A stretch of 17,856 bases of DNA from an uncultured Pseudomonadota bacterium. GTDB taxonomy: Bacteria; Pseudomonadota; Gammaproteobacteria; Burkholderiales; Casimicrobiaceae. Below, piece after piece: positions 1 through 8,752 of the stretch. The stretch spans positions 1-17,856 of the forward strand of contig CALFEY010000248.1 of assembly GCA_937958295.1 (NCBI GenBank), given 5' to 3'. The notes beneath the pieces are model-generated. The model made no database searches and was not told the DNA's origin. It was given only the letters and a program-made list of their open reading frames with translations. The translations under genes and the position numbers were made by a program. Position 1 is the stretch's first letter; each line of letters starts with the position of its first letter.

Positions 1-7
1 CATGGAG

Positions 8-40
8 GCCGGCGAGCTCGCCCTGGGCGAGCTCGCCGGC
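8..40. terminator. Strong 15-bp hairpin downstream of hemA
   Basis: Bases 8-22 and 26-40 are perfect reverse complements, giving a 15-bp GC-rich stem closed by a 3-base loop (CTG). It lies 10 bases past the hemA stop codon, so it probably ends or protects the 3' end of the crtI-crtB-hemA transcript. Neither side has a T-tract, so it is not a classical intrinsic terminator. A plus-strand frame also reads through it to a TAG at 41-43, so it may also serve a plus-strand gene that ends here and whose body lies outside the window. Confidence 0.6.
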
Positions 41-50
41 TAGGCGCTTG

Positions 51-1121
51 CTATAGCGTGGACGCGCCTCGGCGCAGGGCCGTGCTCGCACGGCTGCCGG
101 CGACCTCCGCGCTCGCGCCGAGCTCCAGCCATCTGAGGAAGCGCTCCGTCTGCTCGGCGATCATCTGCTCCGCGTGGACGATCGCCTTGCGCTGCACCTG
201 CTGGTTCTCGCGCACGACCACCTGCAGGTCGTCGAGCGAGTAGAGGAAGATGTCATCGAGGTCCGCCGCGTCGGCGTCCACGTCGCGCGGAGCGCCCAGG
301 TCGACCACGAGCATGGGCGCGTGGCGGCGCTGGCGTAGCGCGTTTTCGAGCATGGCTTTGCTGATCGTGGGCCCCGGCGCCGCGCCCTCGATCACCACGA
401 TGTCGAACTCGCACAACCGCTGCGCCAGCGCGGCGAACGGGATCGTCGCGGCCTCCAGGCGCAGTGCCAGCGCGAAATCGCGCTCGTCGTCGCGGGCGGC
501 CACGCCCACGGACGTCGCGCCGCGTGCCATGAAGTGCCTCGCGGCGATCTCCACCATGTCGCCGGCCCCGATCATGAGCAGGCGTTGGGCGGGAATCGAT
601 GGGAAGATGCGCTCGGCGAGCTTCACCGCCGCCGCCGCCATCGAGCACGACGCATTGCCGATCGCGGTGCGCAGGCGCACTTCCTCGGCCACGGCGAAGG
701 TCTTGGCAAAGAGTCCGTTGAGCATGGCGCCCATGCAGCCGGCCGCCTCCGCGGACTTCACCGCGTGCTTCATCTGATCGAGGATCTGCGGCTCGCCCAG
801 CACCATCGAGTCGAGGCCGCTGGCGATGCGGAACGCGTGATTGACCGTCTCGTCGCGCGGCAACGTGTAGACGAATGGCGTCAGCGACACGGTAGGCATG
901 CGATGGAACCCGGCGAGCCAGTCGGCGACGGGAGCCGGGTCGGGGCCGTCGAAGTAGACCTCGGTGCGGTTGCACGTCGACAGGATGGCCGCCTCGCGCA
1001 CGCGTCGCGCGACCACGAGGTCGTGCAGCGCGTGGTCGAGCGCGCCGTGGTCGAACTGGACTTTCTGCCGCACGTCCAGGGGAGCGGTCAGGTGATCGAG
1101 GCCGAGGGTGAAGAGCGCCAT
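51..1121 (-). CDS. hemA: Glutamyl-tRNA reductase, C-terminally short paralogue
   Basis: Glutamyl-tRNA reductase (GluTR) reduces glutamyl-tRNA to glutamate-1-semialdehyde with NADPH, the first committed step of C5 tetrapyrrole synthesis. The N-terminal catalytic domain is clear: GLDHLTAP near residue 7 and STCNRTE with the nucleophilic Cys at residue 50, its canonical position, followed by LGEPQILDQ near 110. The NADPH domain has GAGDM near 185 and VDLGAPRDVD near 275. Two things are odd. At 356 residues it is about 60-70 shorter than usual (roughly 420), stopping just after FLRWL and so lacking most of the C-terminal dimerisation domain. Two NADPH-domain motifs have also drifted: the usual VxNRT is VAARD, and the usual ISSTA is VIEGA. 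It is the last gene of the crtI-crtB unit, 37 bases after the small ORF. A housekeeping copy elsewhere is likely. The family call is secure; whether this copy is fully active is not. Confidence 0.93.
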   Translation of the reverse strand: MALFTLGLDHLTAPLDVRQKVQFDHGALDHALHDLVVARRVREAAILSTCNRTEVYFDGPDPAPVADWLAGFHRMPTVSLTPFVYTLPRDETVNHAFRIASGLDSMVLGEPQILDQMKHAVKSAEAAGCMGAMLNGLFAKTFAVAEEVRLRTAIGNASCSMAAAAVKLAERIFPSIPAQRLLMIGAGDMVEIAARHFMARGATSVGVAARDDERDFALALRLEAATIPFAALAQRLCEFDIVVIEGAAPGPTISKAMLENALRQRRHAPMLVVDLGAPRDVDADAADLDDIFLYSLDDLQVVVRENQQVQRKAIVHAEQMIAEQTERFLRWLELGASAEVAGSRASTALRRGASTL

Positions 1122-1158
1122 GTCAGGTTCTCATTGATGGAAGGCGAGGCACGCCGGG

Positions 1159-1311
1159 TCACTCGGCGCGGTGTTCGGAGCGGCCGCCGGCGGCCGCTTC
1201 GCGGTCGCGCCGTTGTGAGCGACGCAAGGCCACGAGCTCGCCGATCGCGAGGCAGAGCACGAGCCCCAGGATCAGCAGCCACTCCCATTGCGCGACGAAG
1301 GCGAGGGTCAT
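1159..1311 (-). CDS. 50-residue single-span membrane protein
   Basis: An ATG six bases after the crtB stop opens a 50-codon frame ending in TGA at 1159-1161. The layout is a short N-terminus, then one hydrophobic stretch at about residues 11-29 (WLLILGLVLCLAIGELVAL), then an Arg/charged tail starting RRSQRRDRE. By the positive-inside rule the tail should be cytoplasmic. The spacing suggests translation coupled to crtB; the Shine-Dalgarno sequence is weak. I do not recognise the family. Small membrane proteins near crt genes can act in pigment-enzyme assembly, but nothing in the sequence shows that here. The clean TM-plus-basic-tail pattern makes it more convincing than the overlapping frames, which read as Arg-rich shadow. 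Confidence 0.6.
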   Translation of the reverse strand: MTLAFVAQWEWLLILGLVLCLAIGELVALRRSQRRDREAAAGGRSEHRAE

Positions 1312-1317
1312 GGAGGC

Positions 1318-2383
<1,066 letters not shown>

Positions 2384-2403
<20 letters not shown>

Positions 2404-3913
2404 CGGGCACCACGGTGTCGAGGATGCGCGCGGAGGACAGCACGCCGGGCAGGCCCGCGCCGGGATGGGTGCCGGCGCCCACGAGGTAGAGGCCAGCGAT
2501 GTCCTCGCTGCGGTTGTGCGGCCGGAACCAGGCGCTTTGCGTGAGGACCGGCTCCAGTCCGAACGCGGCGCCCCGATACGACGAGAGGCGGTCCTGAAAG
2601 TCCTGCGGCGTCAGCACCCGCTCGGTGACGATGTTCGCCTCGAGGTCGGGCAGCAGCGTGGTGCGCAGGTGTGCGGCGATGGCGTCACGATAGGACGCTG
2701 CCTTGCGCGTCCAGTCGGTGCCGCTGTCGAGGTTGGGCACCGGTGAGAGGACGTAGAACGCGTCGCAGCCGGGCGGCGCGAGTGACGGGTCGGTGGCGGT
2801 GGGCCGGTGCAGGTAAAGGCTGAAGTCGGACGCCACCACCTTGCGCTCGAAGATGTCCTGCAGGAGCTCGCGATAGCGGGGGCCGAGCAGGATCGTGTGG
2901 TGCGCGACGTCTGGATACTGCCGCTTCGTGCCGAAGTACCACACGAACAGGCCCATCGAGTAACGCGAGCGCTCGATGCGCCGGTCCGTCCAGCGCCGAC
3001 GCGCGGCCTTCGGCAGTAGGTAGCGGTACGTCCACGCCGAGTCGGCGTTGGAGACCACGATGTCGGCCGCGATCGTCTCGCCGGTGGCCAGGCGCACCCC
3101 GGTGGCCGTGCGGCCCTCGACCATGATCGACTCGACGCGCGCGCCGCAGCGCACCTGCCCGCCCTGTTCCTCGATAAGGTCCACGAGGCCCTGCACGAGC
3201 TTGCCGGTGCCGCCGATGGCGCAGTGCACGCCGAAACTGCGCTCGAGGTGGGCGATGAGGCTGTACACCGAGGTCGTGCGAAAGGGATTGCCGCCGACGA
3301 GCAGGGGGTGAAAGCTCAAGATCACGCGCAGGCGCGGATGCTTGACGTACTTGGCGACGAGGCCGAACACCGAGCGATAGCTGCCGAGCCGCAGGAGGTC
3401 GGGCACCACGCGCGCCATCGACCGCCAGGAGCCGAAGGGCACGTGTCCCAGCTTCTCGAAGCCCACGCGGTAGGTGGCTTCGCTCGCGCGCATGAACTGC
3501 TCGTAGCCCGTGACGTCGTCGGGCGCGAGGCGCGCGACCTCCGCTTGCATCGCGGCTGCGTCCCCCGTGTAATCGAACGTCTGCCCGTCGTGGAAGCGGA
3601 TGCGATAGAACGGCGACACCGGCCGCAGCTCCACATGGTTCATGAGCTCGCGGCCGCACAGCGCCCACAGCTCCTCGAACAGGAATGGCGCGGTCACGAT
3701 CGTGGGGCCGGCATCGAACGTGAATCCGTCTTGCCGGTACACATAGGCCCGGCCGCCCGGCGCGTCGAGCTGTTCCAGCACGGTGGTGCGGTAGCCGCGC
3801 GCACCCAGGCGTACCGCGGCGGCGAGGCCGCCGAAGCCGCTGCCAATGATGACGGCGTGGGGGGCTACGCGGTGTCGGGCCGGTGGGGGCGGGGTCGCGA
3901 GGGCGGCAGTCAT
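2384..3913 (-). CDS. crtI: Phytoene desaturase
   Basis: FAD-dependent desaturase that introduces three or four double bases' worth of unsaturation into phytoene, giving neurosporene or lycopene; the step number cannot be told from sequence alone. The N-terminal dinucleotide fold VIIGSGFGGLAAAVRLGARG begins near residue 21, followed by PGGRAYVY and the conserved DAGPTIVTAP. The C-terminal signature LYLVGAGTHPGAGLPGVL is near residue 480. Length 509 is normal. The start is ATG 3913; no other in-frame start precedes the FAD motif. The gene heads the crtI-crtB-orf-hemA unit. Its predicted promoter sits so close (-10 ending at 3923) that the mRNA would have almost no leader. Confidence 0.97.
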
Positions 3914-3922
3914 GGCCTGCGG

Positions 3923-3951
3923 AGTATAGGAGTGTCATGATGGCGTGACAA
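3923..3951 (-). promoter_or_regulatory. crtI promoter, sigma70-like
   Basis: On the minus strand TTGTCA (3951-3946, five of six to consensus) is followed by a 17-base spacer and TATACT (3928-3923, five of six). This is one of the best sigma70-type matches in the window. A transcript would start around 3918-3913, at or a few bases before the crtI ATG. The PpsR-type box at 3933-3950 covers the -35 and most of the spacer, a geometry that suits repression. Confidence 0.6.
3933..3950. promoter_or_regulatory. PpsR/CrtJ-type operator, crtI-bphP
   Basis: TGTCATGATGGCGTGACA is an exact TGT-N12-ACA site with the fuller TGTC...GACA form. PpsR (CrtJ) is the redox/light-responsive repressor of photosynthesis genes in purple bacteria and binds this consensus. 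The box overlaps the crtI -35. A degenerate second copy (TGTCATGCTGCGACGCAA, 3972-3989) shares the 8-mer GTGTCATG 39 bases further toward bphP. Binding itself is inferred. Confidence 0.65.
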
Positions 3952-4006
3952 ATCATTTTGTATCGATTACGTGTCATGCTGCGACGCAATAGCGCGTTTT
4001 GAGTTT

Positions 4007-4020
4007 TGTCCAACTTGACA
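4007..4020 (+). promoter_or_regulatory. Candidate bphP control element over a TTGACA box
   Basis: TGTCCAACTTGACA contains a perfect TTGACA (4015-4020), a consensus -35 hexamer in the bphP direction, and forms TGTC-N6-GACA, a shortened inverted repeat of PpsR-like half sites. No good -10 lies 16-18 bases downstream (the best is AACCAT at 4039-4044, three of six), so the promoter call is weak. The rest of 3951-4103 shows no other clear element and no strong ribosome site before the bphP ATG. Confidence 0.3.
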
Positions 4021-4103
4021 GCGCCGTCCCTCGGAGCCAACCATGCGTTTCGAATCGGCGGCGACGTACCGTCGGTTGTCACCACAAAAATTCGTACCAA
4101 TCC

Positions 4104-6305
4104 ATGGCAGATAAACGCGCCCCGCCTGCCTTCGGCACGGCCGACCTGTCCAATTGCGATCGGGAGCTGATCCAGCACCCCGGCTCGATTCAGCCGCACG
4201 GTGCGCTTTTGGTGCTCGACGCCGGAACGCCGCGCGTGCTGCAGGCGAGCGCCAACGTCGGCGCCGTCCTGGGGTATGAGGTCGACGAGCTGCTGGGTCA
4301 ATCCATCGACGTCCTGGGGGGCGATCTTGCCGCCCAGATCTGGACCCATTCGCTCGCTGGCGTGCGCGCGATCCCGCGCCCGTTGCGCGGCTACATCGAG
4401 CGCGATGGCGTGCGCCGCGGCTTCGAGGCGCTCATCCATCGCAACGAATCCGATGCGGTGATCCTGGAGCTCGAGCCGGTCGATCTCCGGGAAGCGGTCA
4501 CGCTCGCCCGCGACCTGCCGCAGCGACTTCCCACCGCGGTGGAGCGCCTCGGCGCGGCGGCGTCGCTCGAGGCGCTCGCCGCCGAGGCTGTCGCCATCTA
4601 TCGCGAGCTCGCAGGCTACGACCGCGTGATGCTCTACCGCTTCGATCCCGATGGCCACGGTGAGGTGGTGGCGGAGTCGAAGGAGCCGCACCTCGAGCCT
4701 TACCTCGGCCTGCACTACCCGGAATCGGACATCCCCCAGCGCGCCCGCGAACTCTACCTGCGCAACCGCGTGCGCGTGCTGGTCGACGTGAACTACGAGC
4801 CCGTTCCGCTCGTCCCGCGGCTCTTCCCTCCCACGGGCGACGAGCTCGACATGTCGATGAGCTGGCTGCGCAGCATGTCGCCGCTGCATCTGCAGTACCT
4901 CAAGAACATGGGCGTGACCGCCACGCTCGTGGTCTCGCTGGTGCGCGAAGGCAAACTGTGGGGGCTCGTGGCCTGCCACCATTATTCACCCAAGCGCCTG
5001 TCCTACTCGATGCGCACGGCGTGCGATCTCGTCGGCGAGATCCTGGCCACGCGCATCGCGGTGCTCGAGAACTTCTCGCTGGTGCGCAACACCGCGCTCG
5101 TGCGGCGCCTCGAGGGACGGCTCATCGAGTCGACGTGGACGCGCGGCGAGTGGCAGCGGGCACTGCTCGACGAGTCGCGCGACCTGTTGCGCGTCATGGA
5201 CGCCTCCGGCGTGGTCCTCGTGTACGACGGCGAGTACCTGAGCGCCGGCGACGTGCCGTCCACCGATGCTCTTCGCGCCATCGTCGAATGGGTGTCGAGC
5301 CGGATCTCCGACGGCCTGTATTACACGGCGTCGCTCTCCCGCGACGCCCCCGAGCTCGCGCCGCACGCCGGCACGGCGAGCGGTGTGCTGGCGGTCGCCC
5401 TGTCGCCGCCGGATCGCGAATACCTCATCTGGCTGCGCGGCGAGCAGGTGCGCGAAGTGCGCTGGGCGGGCAATCCGAACAAGCCGGTCTTGCCGGGCAA
5501 CGATCCGCGCGACCTCTCGCCGCGCCGCTCGTTCGCGGTGTGGACGCAGCGCGTGCGCGGCACGTCGCGGTCGTGGGAGCCCGCGCAGCTCATCACTGCG
5601 CGTGCGGTGGGCACGTCGCTGCGTGACGTGGTGCTGCAGGTGCGTTCGATGAGCTACCTCATCACCGAGGACCGCCTCGCCCGTCTGCGGCGCGCGCTGC
5701 AGGGCTCGTCCGACGGCGTGCTGATCGCCGATGGCGCGGGACGCATCCGCTTCGTGAGCGAGGCCTTCTCGCGTTTTTTCCGGCGGCCGCACGTGCACTT
5801 GGCCGATCTCGAGGACTTGCCTCGCCTGTTCCACGACCCGGCCGCCGCGCGCAGGATGGTGTGTGCAGTGATGGACGAGGAGCGCAGCTGGCGCGGCGAG
5901 CTCGCCCTCGATGCCGGGGGCGGGCGGCTCATCCCGCTCGCCATCCGCGCGGACGTCATTCCTCGCCTGGACGGCATGGGCGCGCTCGGCCGCATCGTGC
6001 TCGTGACCAACATGTCCGAGGGACGCGAGGCCGACGCCGCGCGCGACCGCGTGCAGGTGGCCATCAGCGATGCCCAGCGGCCGCTCACCCAGAGCGAGAT
6101 TCCGTTCGGGGAGAGTGCGAGCTTCAGCCGCCTGCTCGAAGCCGTGCTCGCGCACGCGCGTCTGGCGGTAATGGAAGTCGTCGACGAAGCGGATGCGCAG
6201 GCCGTGGTGCCCACGCTCGACGACCTGGAGGCCTCCACCAAGCGCCTGGCCGACCTCGCGATGCAGATGCGCGCCTACGCCGCCGGCTCGGAATTCGAGG
6301 GCTAG
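4104..6305 (+). CDS. bphP: Bacteriophytochrome, BphP1-like, without kinase domain
   Basis: A 733-residue red/far-red photoreceptor. The PAS domain carries the expected biliverdin-binding Cys at residue 18 (DLSNCDRELIQHPGSIQPHG). The GAF domain has the SDIP motif at about 208-211 and CHHYSPK with the conserved chromophore-contacting His pair at 292-293. The PHY tongue has PRRSF at 473-477. After PHY there is another PAS domain (about 525-650) and a short predicted helical tail to 733. There is no histidine-kinase H-box or ATP-binding domain. This PAS-GAF-PHY-PAS-two-helix layout is that of Rhodopseudomonas/Bradyrhizobium BphP1, which releases repression of photosynthesis genes by binding PpsR2. 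ATG 4104 is the first in-frame ATG (an upstream TTG frame lacks homology). It is convergent with the heme oxygenase gene that would supply its chromophore. Whether it is a bathy phytochrome cannot be judged from motifs alone. Confidence 0.95.
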   Translation: MADKRAPPAFGTADLSNCDRELIQHPGSIQPHGALLVLDAGTPRVLQASANVGAVLGYEVDELLGQSIDVLGGDLAAQIWTHSLAGVRAIPRPLRGYIERDGVRRGFEALIHRNESDAVILELEPVDLREAVTLARDLPQRLPTAVERLGAAASLEALAAEAVAIYRELAGYDRVMLYRFDPDGHGEVVAESKEPHLEPYLGLHYPESDIPQRARELYLRNRVRVLVDVNYEPVPLVPRLFPPTGDELDMSMSWLRSMSPLHLQYLKNMGVTATLVVSLVREGKLWGLVACHHYSPKRLSYSMRTACDLVGEILATRIAVLENFSLVRNTALVRRLEGRLIESTWTRGEWQRALLDESRDLLRVMDASGVVLVYDGEYLSAGDVPSTDALRAIVEWVSSRISDGLYYTASLSRDAPELAPHAGTASGVLAVALSPPDREYLIWLRGEQVREVRWAGNPNKPVLPGNDPRDLSPRRSFAVWTQRVRGTSRSWEPAQLITARAVGTSLRDVVLQVRSMSYLITEDRLARLRRALQGSSDGVLIADGAGRIRFVSEAFSRFFRRPHVHLADLEDLPRLFHDPAAARRMVCAVMDEERSWRGELALDAGGGRLIPLAIRADVIPRLDGMGALGRIVLVTNMSEGREADAARDRVQVAISDAQRPLTQSEIPFGESASFSRLLEAVLAHARLAVMEVVDEADAQAVVPTLDDLEASTKRLADLAMQMRAYAAGSEFEG

Positions 6306-6306
6306 G

Positions 6307-6325
6307 CGCCGGCCTCATACCGGCG
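6307..6325. terminator. Hairpin between convergent bphP and bphO
   Basis: CGCCGG (6307-6312) and CCGGCG (6320-6325) form a perfect 6-bp stem around a 7-base loop that contains the bphO stop codon. The two convergent genes are only 9 bases apart, so this could end transcription both ways. There is no T-tract and the stem is short, so confidence is modest. Confidence 0.35.
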
Positions 6326-6965
6326 TCGCGGCCGGCCCCTGCAACTCGTCGAAGAGCCGGATGTGTAGCGCGAAGCCCGCCTGTGCCTCCGCCACCACGG
6401 CATCGTGGCGCGCGGGAGATATTGCCGGGCCGTCCAGCGCGCGGCGCAATTGTTGCTTGAGCGTGGCGACGTCGCCTTCGAACGCGTAAAAGCGCGTGCC
6501 CGTTGCACCCGGCAGGGCAAACGCGCGCCGCACGATCTCGCGCAGGATCTGGCCGCCGCTCAGGTCGCCGAGGTAGCGCACGTAGGCATGTGCACCGAGG
6601 AGCGCGGGGTCGTCCGCGCCGATCGCGCGCAGGCGCGTCACGTATTCGACGGTGGCGGCGGTCAGCGGCAGCATTCGCCACGCGGATGGAGCGAGCGCGT
6701 CGAGATCCGCCGCTAGTGTGGCCGTGCGGTAGAGCGTGGGCAGCCGCAGAGGCGCGAGGTCGGGTGATGACGGGCGGGGACGCTCGAGCTCGTCCTCCAG
6801 GGCGGCGTACAGCGCGTGCAGGTTGCGCAACAGTCGAGCGTAGCCGGCGCGATCGAGCGTTCCGGCGAGCAGGGCGCGCATTACGCCCGCCCGCTCGGCG
6901 GCGCGATGGAGGGGCCGCGTGCCCTCGCGCAGGCGTTCGGTCAGCGCTGGGGCCGACGCGCTCAC
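6315..6965 (-). CDS. bphO: Biliverdin-producing heme oxygenase
   Basis: A 216-residue HO-1/HmuO-type heme oxygenase that opens heme to biliverdin IXalpha, CO and iron. The N-terminal helix holds the proximal heme ligand, His at residue 20 in RPLHRAAE. The distal-helix signature YLGDLSGGQIL is near residue 130 and is diagnostic of the family. The start is a GTG at 6965-6963 that overlaps the bchD stop as GTGA, with GGAG at 6975-6972 six bases upstream, so translation is most likely coupled to bchD. The frame runs open far upstream, but that part is bchD/bchI shadow. It ends 9 bases from bphP on the opposite strand, and its product is the phytochrome chromophore, so the role as BphO is well supported. 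In related clusters this slot after bchI-bchD is often held by bchO, which is absent here. Confidence 0.93.
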   Translation of the reverse strand: MSASAPALTERLREGTRPLHRAAERAGVMRALLAGTLDRAGYARLLRNLHALYAALEDELERPRPSSPDLAPLRLPTLYRTATLAADLDALAPSAWRMLPLTAATVEYVTRLRAIGADDPALLGAHAYVRYLGDLSGGQILREIVRRAFALPGATGTRFYAFEGDVATLKQQLRRALDGPAISPARHDAVVAEAQAGFALHIRLFDELQGPAATPV

Positions 6966-8752
6966 GGCGAGCTCCGGCGCACGGCCTGCGATATCTCCAC
7001 CGAGCCGGCCTGCGGCAAGGCGAGGTAGCGTGCGCCCATGGCGTGCGCGAGACGCTGCGAGCGCTCCTGCGGCTTGACCGAGGTGTCGACGAGCAGAATG
7101 GTGAGCTGTGCCGCGCGGGCGGCCGCGGCCGCGGCGAGGGCGTCCCGCTCGGCATTGTCGCGGCCCCCGACGCCGTCGCGGCCGATGTTCGCGCGGCCGT
7201 CCGTGAAGAGCGCGATGAGCGGTGCCTGCCCGCGCCGGCGCAGGGCATCGGCGAGCGTCACGGCCGCGTCGATGCCGGCGGCGAGCGGCGTCCCGCCCCC
7301 GCCGGGAAGGTCGGCGAGACAGCGCTTCGCGCGCACGAGCGAGCGCGTGGGCGGCAGCAGCAGCTCGGCGCCCGTACCGCGAAAGGCCAGCAGGGCCACG
7401 CTGTCGCGGCGCACATAACATTCGGCGAGCAGCAACTGCACCGCGCCTTTCGCTTCGGCGAGGCGATGCAGCGCCGACGAGCCGGAGGCATCCACGACGA
7501 AGATCGTGGTCGTCTGCGTGCGCCGGCGATAGCGAGTGAGTCGGAAGTCGTCGCGGCGGATCTGCAGGCGCGGCAAGGCGCCCGGCTCGCCGCCAGCGCG
7601 ATCGAGCGCGCGCCACGGTTGCCACGGCGCGGCCGCGCGCAACGTGGCGAGCAGGTGCAGCCGCGCCCCCGAGCGCAGGTCGCCGCGACGCACGCCCATG
7701 GGCCGGCCGCGGGTGGCTTCCACCCGCGCCGCGCCTACCCGGCCGCCCGTGTGGGCGCGGGGCGGGGTACGACCCTGCTGGAGCAACGTCGAGAGCACGT
7801 CGTACGGCAGGGCGGCCTGCGCGGCCTCGAGGACGCGGTCCTCGAGCGAACGCTCGGCGGTGGACGGCCCGCCGTCCTGGCGCGGGTCGTCGCGCTCTTC
7901 CGGAGGCGGGGGGCTCGGCGGCGGAGGCGACTCGGCGGGTTGCGGCAACCTGGTCGCGCGCGGCGCGAGGACCAGGCGGGCCGCCCAGGCGGCGTCGTCT
8001 TCGGCGGTGCACACGCGACCGGCCAGCGCGGCTGCGGCCTGCGCCGCTCGCAGCGCGAGCAGGGGCGCGCGCAGCGAGCCGATGCCGAGCGCCGCCGCTG
8101 CGGCGCACAGCGCGTCGACGAGGGCGTCGTCGGTGCGCACCTCGCGCAGCCGCGCCCGGGCGGCGATCACCTGCGCGCGGACGTCGGCGGCGTCGGAGGC
8201 ATCGCGCAGCGACAGCGCGCGCAGGTCGAGGTGAAAGGCGAGGCGGTCCTGCAACGCCGCGGGCGGGCGCTCGTCGTCGCCGTCGCCCTCGTCGAGCAGC
8301 ACGAGACCGAAGCGCGCCGGCATGACGCGCGAGAACCCGTCGCGCTCGAGCACGACCTCGCCGGTGTCGAGCGCGGCAGCCAGATGTGCGGCGGCGGTGG
8401 CGGTGACCCGTTCGCCCATGGCGAGCACGGCCACGCCGCCATCGCTCGCGGCCAGGAGGCCGCTCTCGACAACGGGGCGCCTCGCGGCGAGCGTGGCCAC
8501 GACATCGAGGCCGCCGAGCAGGCGGTCCTCCGTGACGCCGGCGGGAATGCGCTGCACGGCCGTGTGCGTCGGCAGGCACGCGCGGAGCGCCGCGACCCAC
8601 CGCTCGCGCACGGGTCCGGCCTGCGCGCGCATGGCAATGCCGCGCAGGCCTGCCGGATCGACGGCGAATACCGCCGCGGCGTGCAGCGCATCGGACCAGC
8701 AGGCGGCGGGATCCGGGATCGCGGCCTTCGCGTGCGTTGCCGCCTCGCTCAT
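6962..8752 (-). CDS. bchD: Mg-chelatase subunit D
   Basis: A 596-residue subunit that, with BchI and BchH, inserts Mg2+ into protoporphyrin IX, committing it to bacteriochlorophyll. The N-terminal half is a degenerate AAA+ domain resembling BchI without an intact Walker A. Around residues 270-285 comes the usual proline/acid linker (SPPPPSPPPPEERDD). The C-terminal half is a von Willebrand A/integrin I domain with MIDAS residues DASGS near 417 and FTDGRANIG near 515. The ATG at 8752 overlaps the bchI stop as ATGA. The 3' end overlaps the heme oxygenase start as GTGA. Downstream partner bchH is not in the window. Confidence 0.96.
   Translation of the reverse strand: MSEAATHAKAAIPDPAACWSDALHAAAVFAVDPAGLRGIAMRAQAGPVRERWVAALRACLPTHTAVQRIPAGVTEDRLLGGLDVVATLAARRPVVESGLLAASDGGVAVLAMGERVTATAAAHLAAALDTGEVVLERDGFSRVMPARFGLVLLDEGDGDDERPPAALQDRLAFHLDLRALSLRDASDAADVRAQVIAARARLREVRTDDALVDALCAAAAALGIGSLRAPLLALRAAQAAAALAGRVCTAEDDAAWAARLVLAPRATRLPQPAESPPPPSPPPPEERDDPRQDGGPSTAERSLEDRVLEAAQAALPYDVLSTLLQQGRTPPRAHTGGRVGAARVEATRGRPMGVRRGDLRSGARLHLLATLRAAAPWQPWRALDRAGGEPGALPRLQIRRDDFRLTRYRRRTQTTTIFVVDASGSSALHRLAEAKGAVQLLLAECYVRRDSVALLAFRGTGAELLLPPTRSLVRAKRCLADLPGGGGTPLAAGIDAAVTLADALRRRGQAPLIALFTDGRANIGRDGVGGRDNAERDALAAAAAARAAQLTILLVDTSVKPQERSQRLAHAMGARYLALPQAGSVEISQAVRRSSP

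Noticed and set aside
2..43. Plus-strand frame ending in TAG at 41-43
   Set aside because: Only 13 codons visible and made entirely of the hairpin repeat; could be the tail of a gene outside the window but cannot be supported.
3999..4103. Upstream extension of bphP from a TTG
   Set aside because: The 35 extra residues show no phytochrome homology and lie in the control region; ATG 4104 puts the biliverdin Cys at residue 18, as expected.
2685..4982. Very long minus-strand open frame (765 codons) across crtI and bphP
   Set aside because: It is Arg/His-rich low-complexity translation antisense to bphP and out of frame with crtI, without family motifs; a GC-rich shadow.
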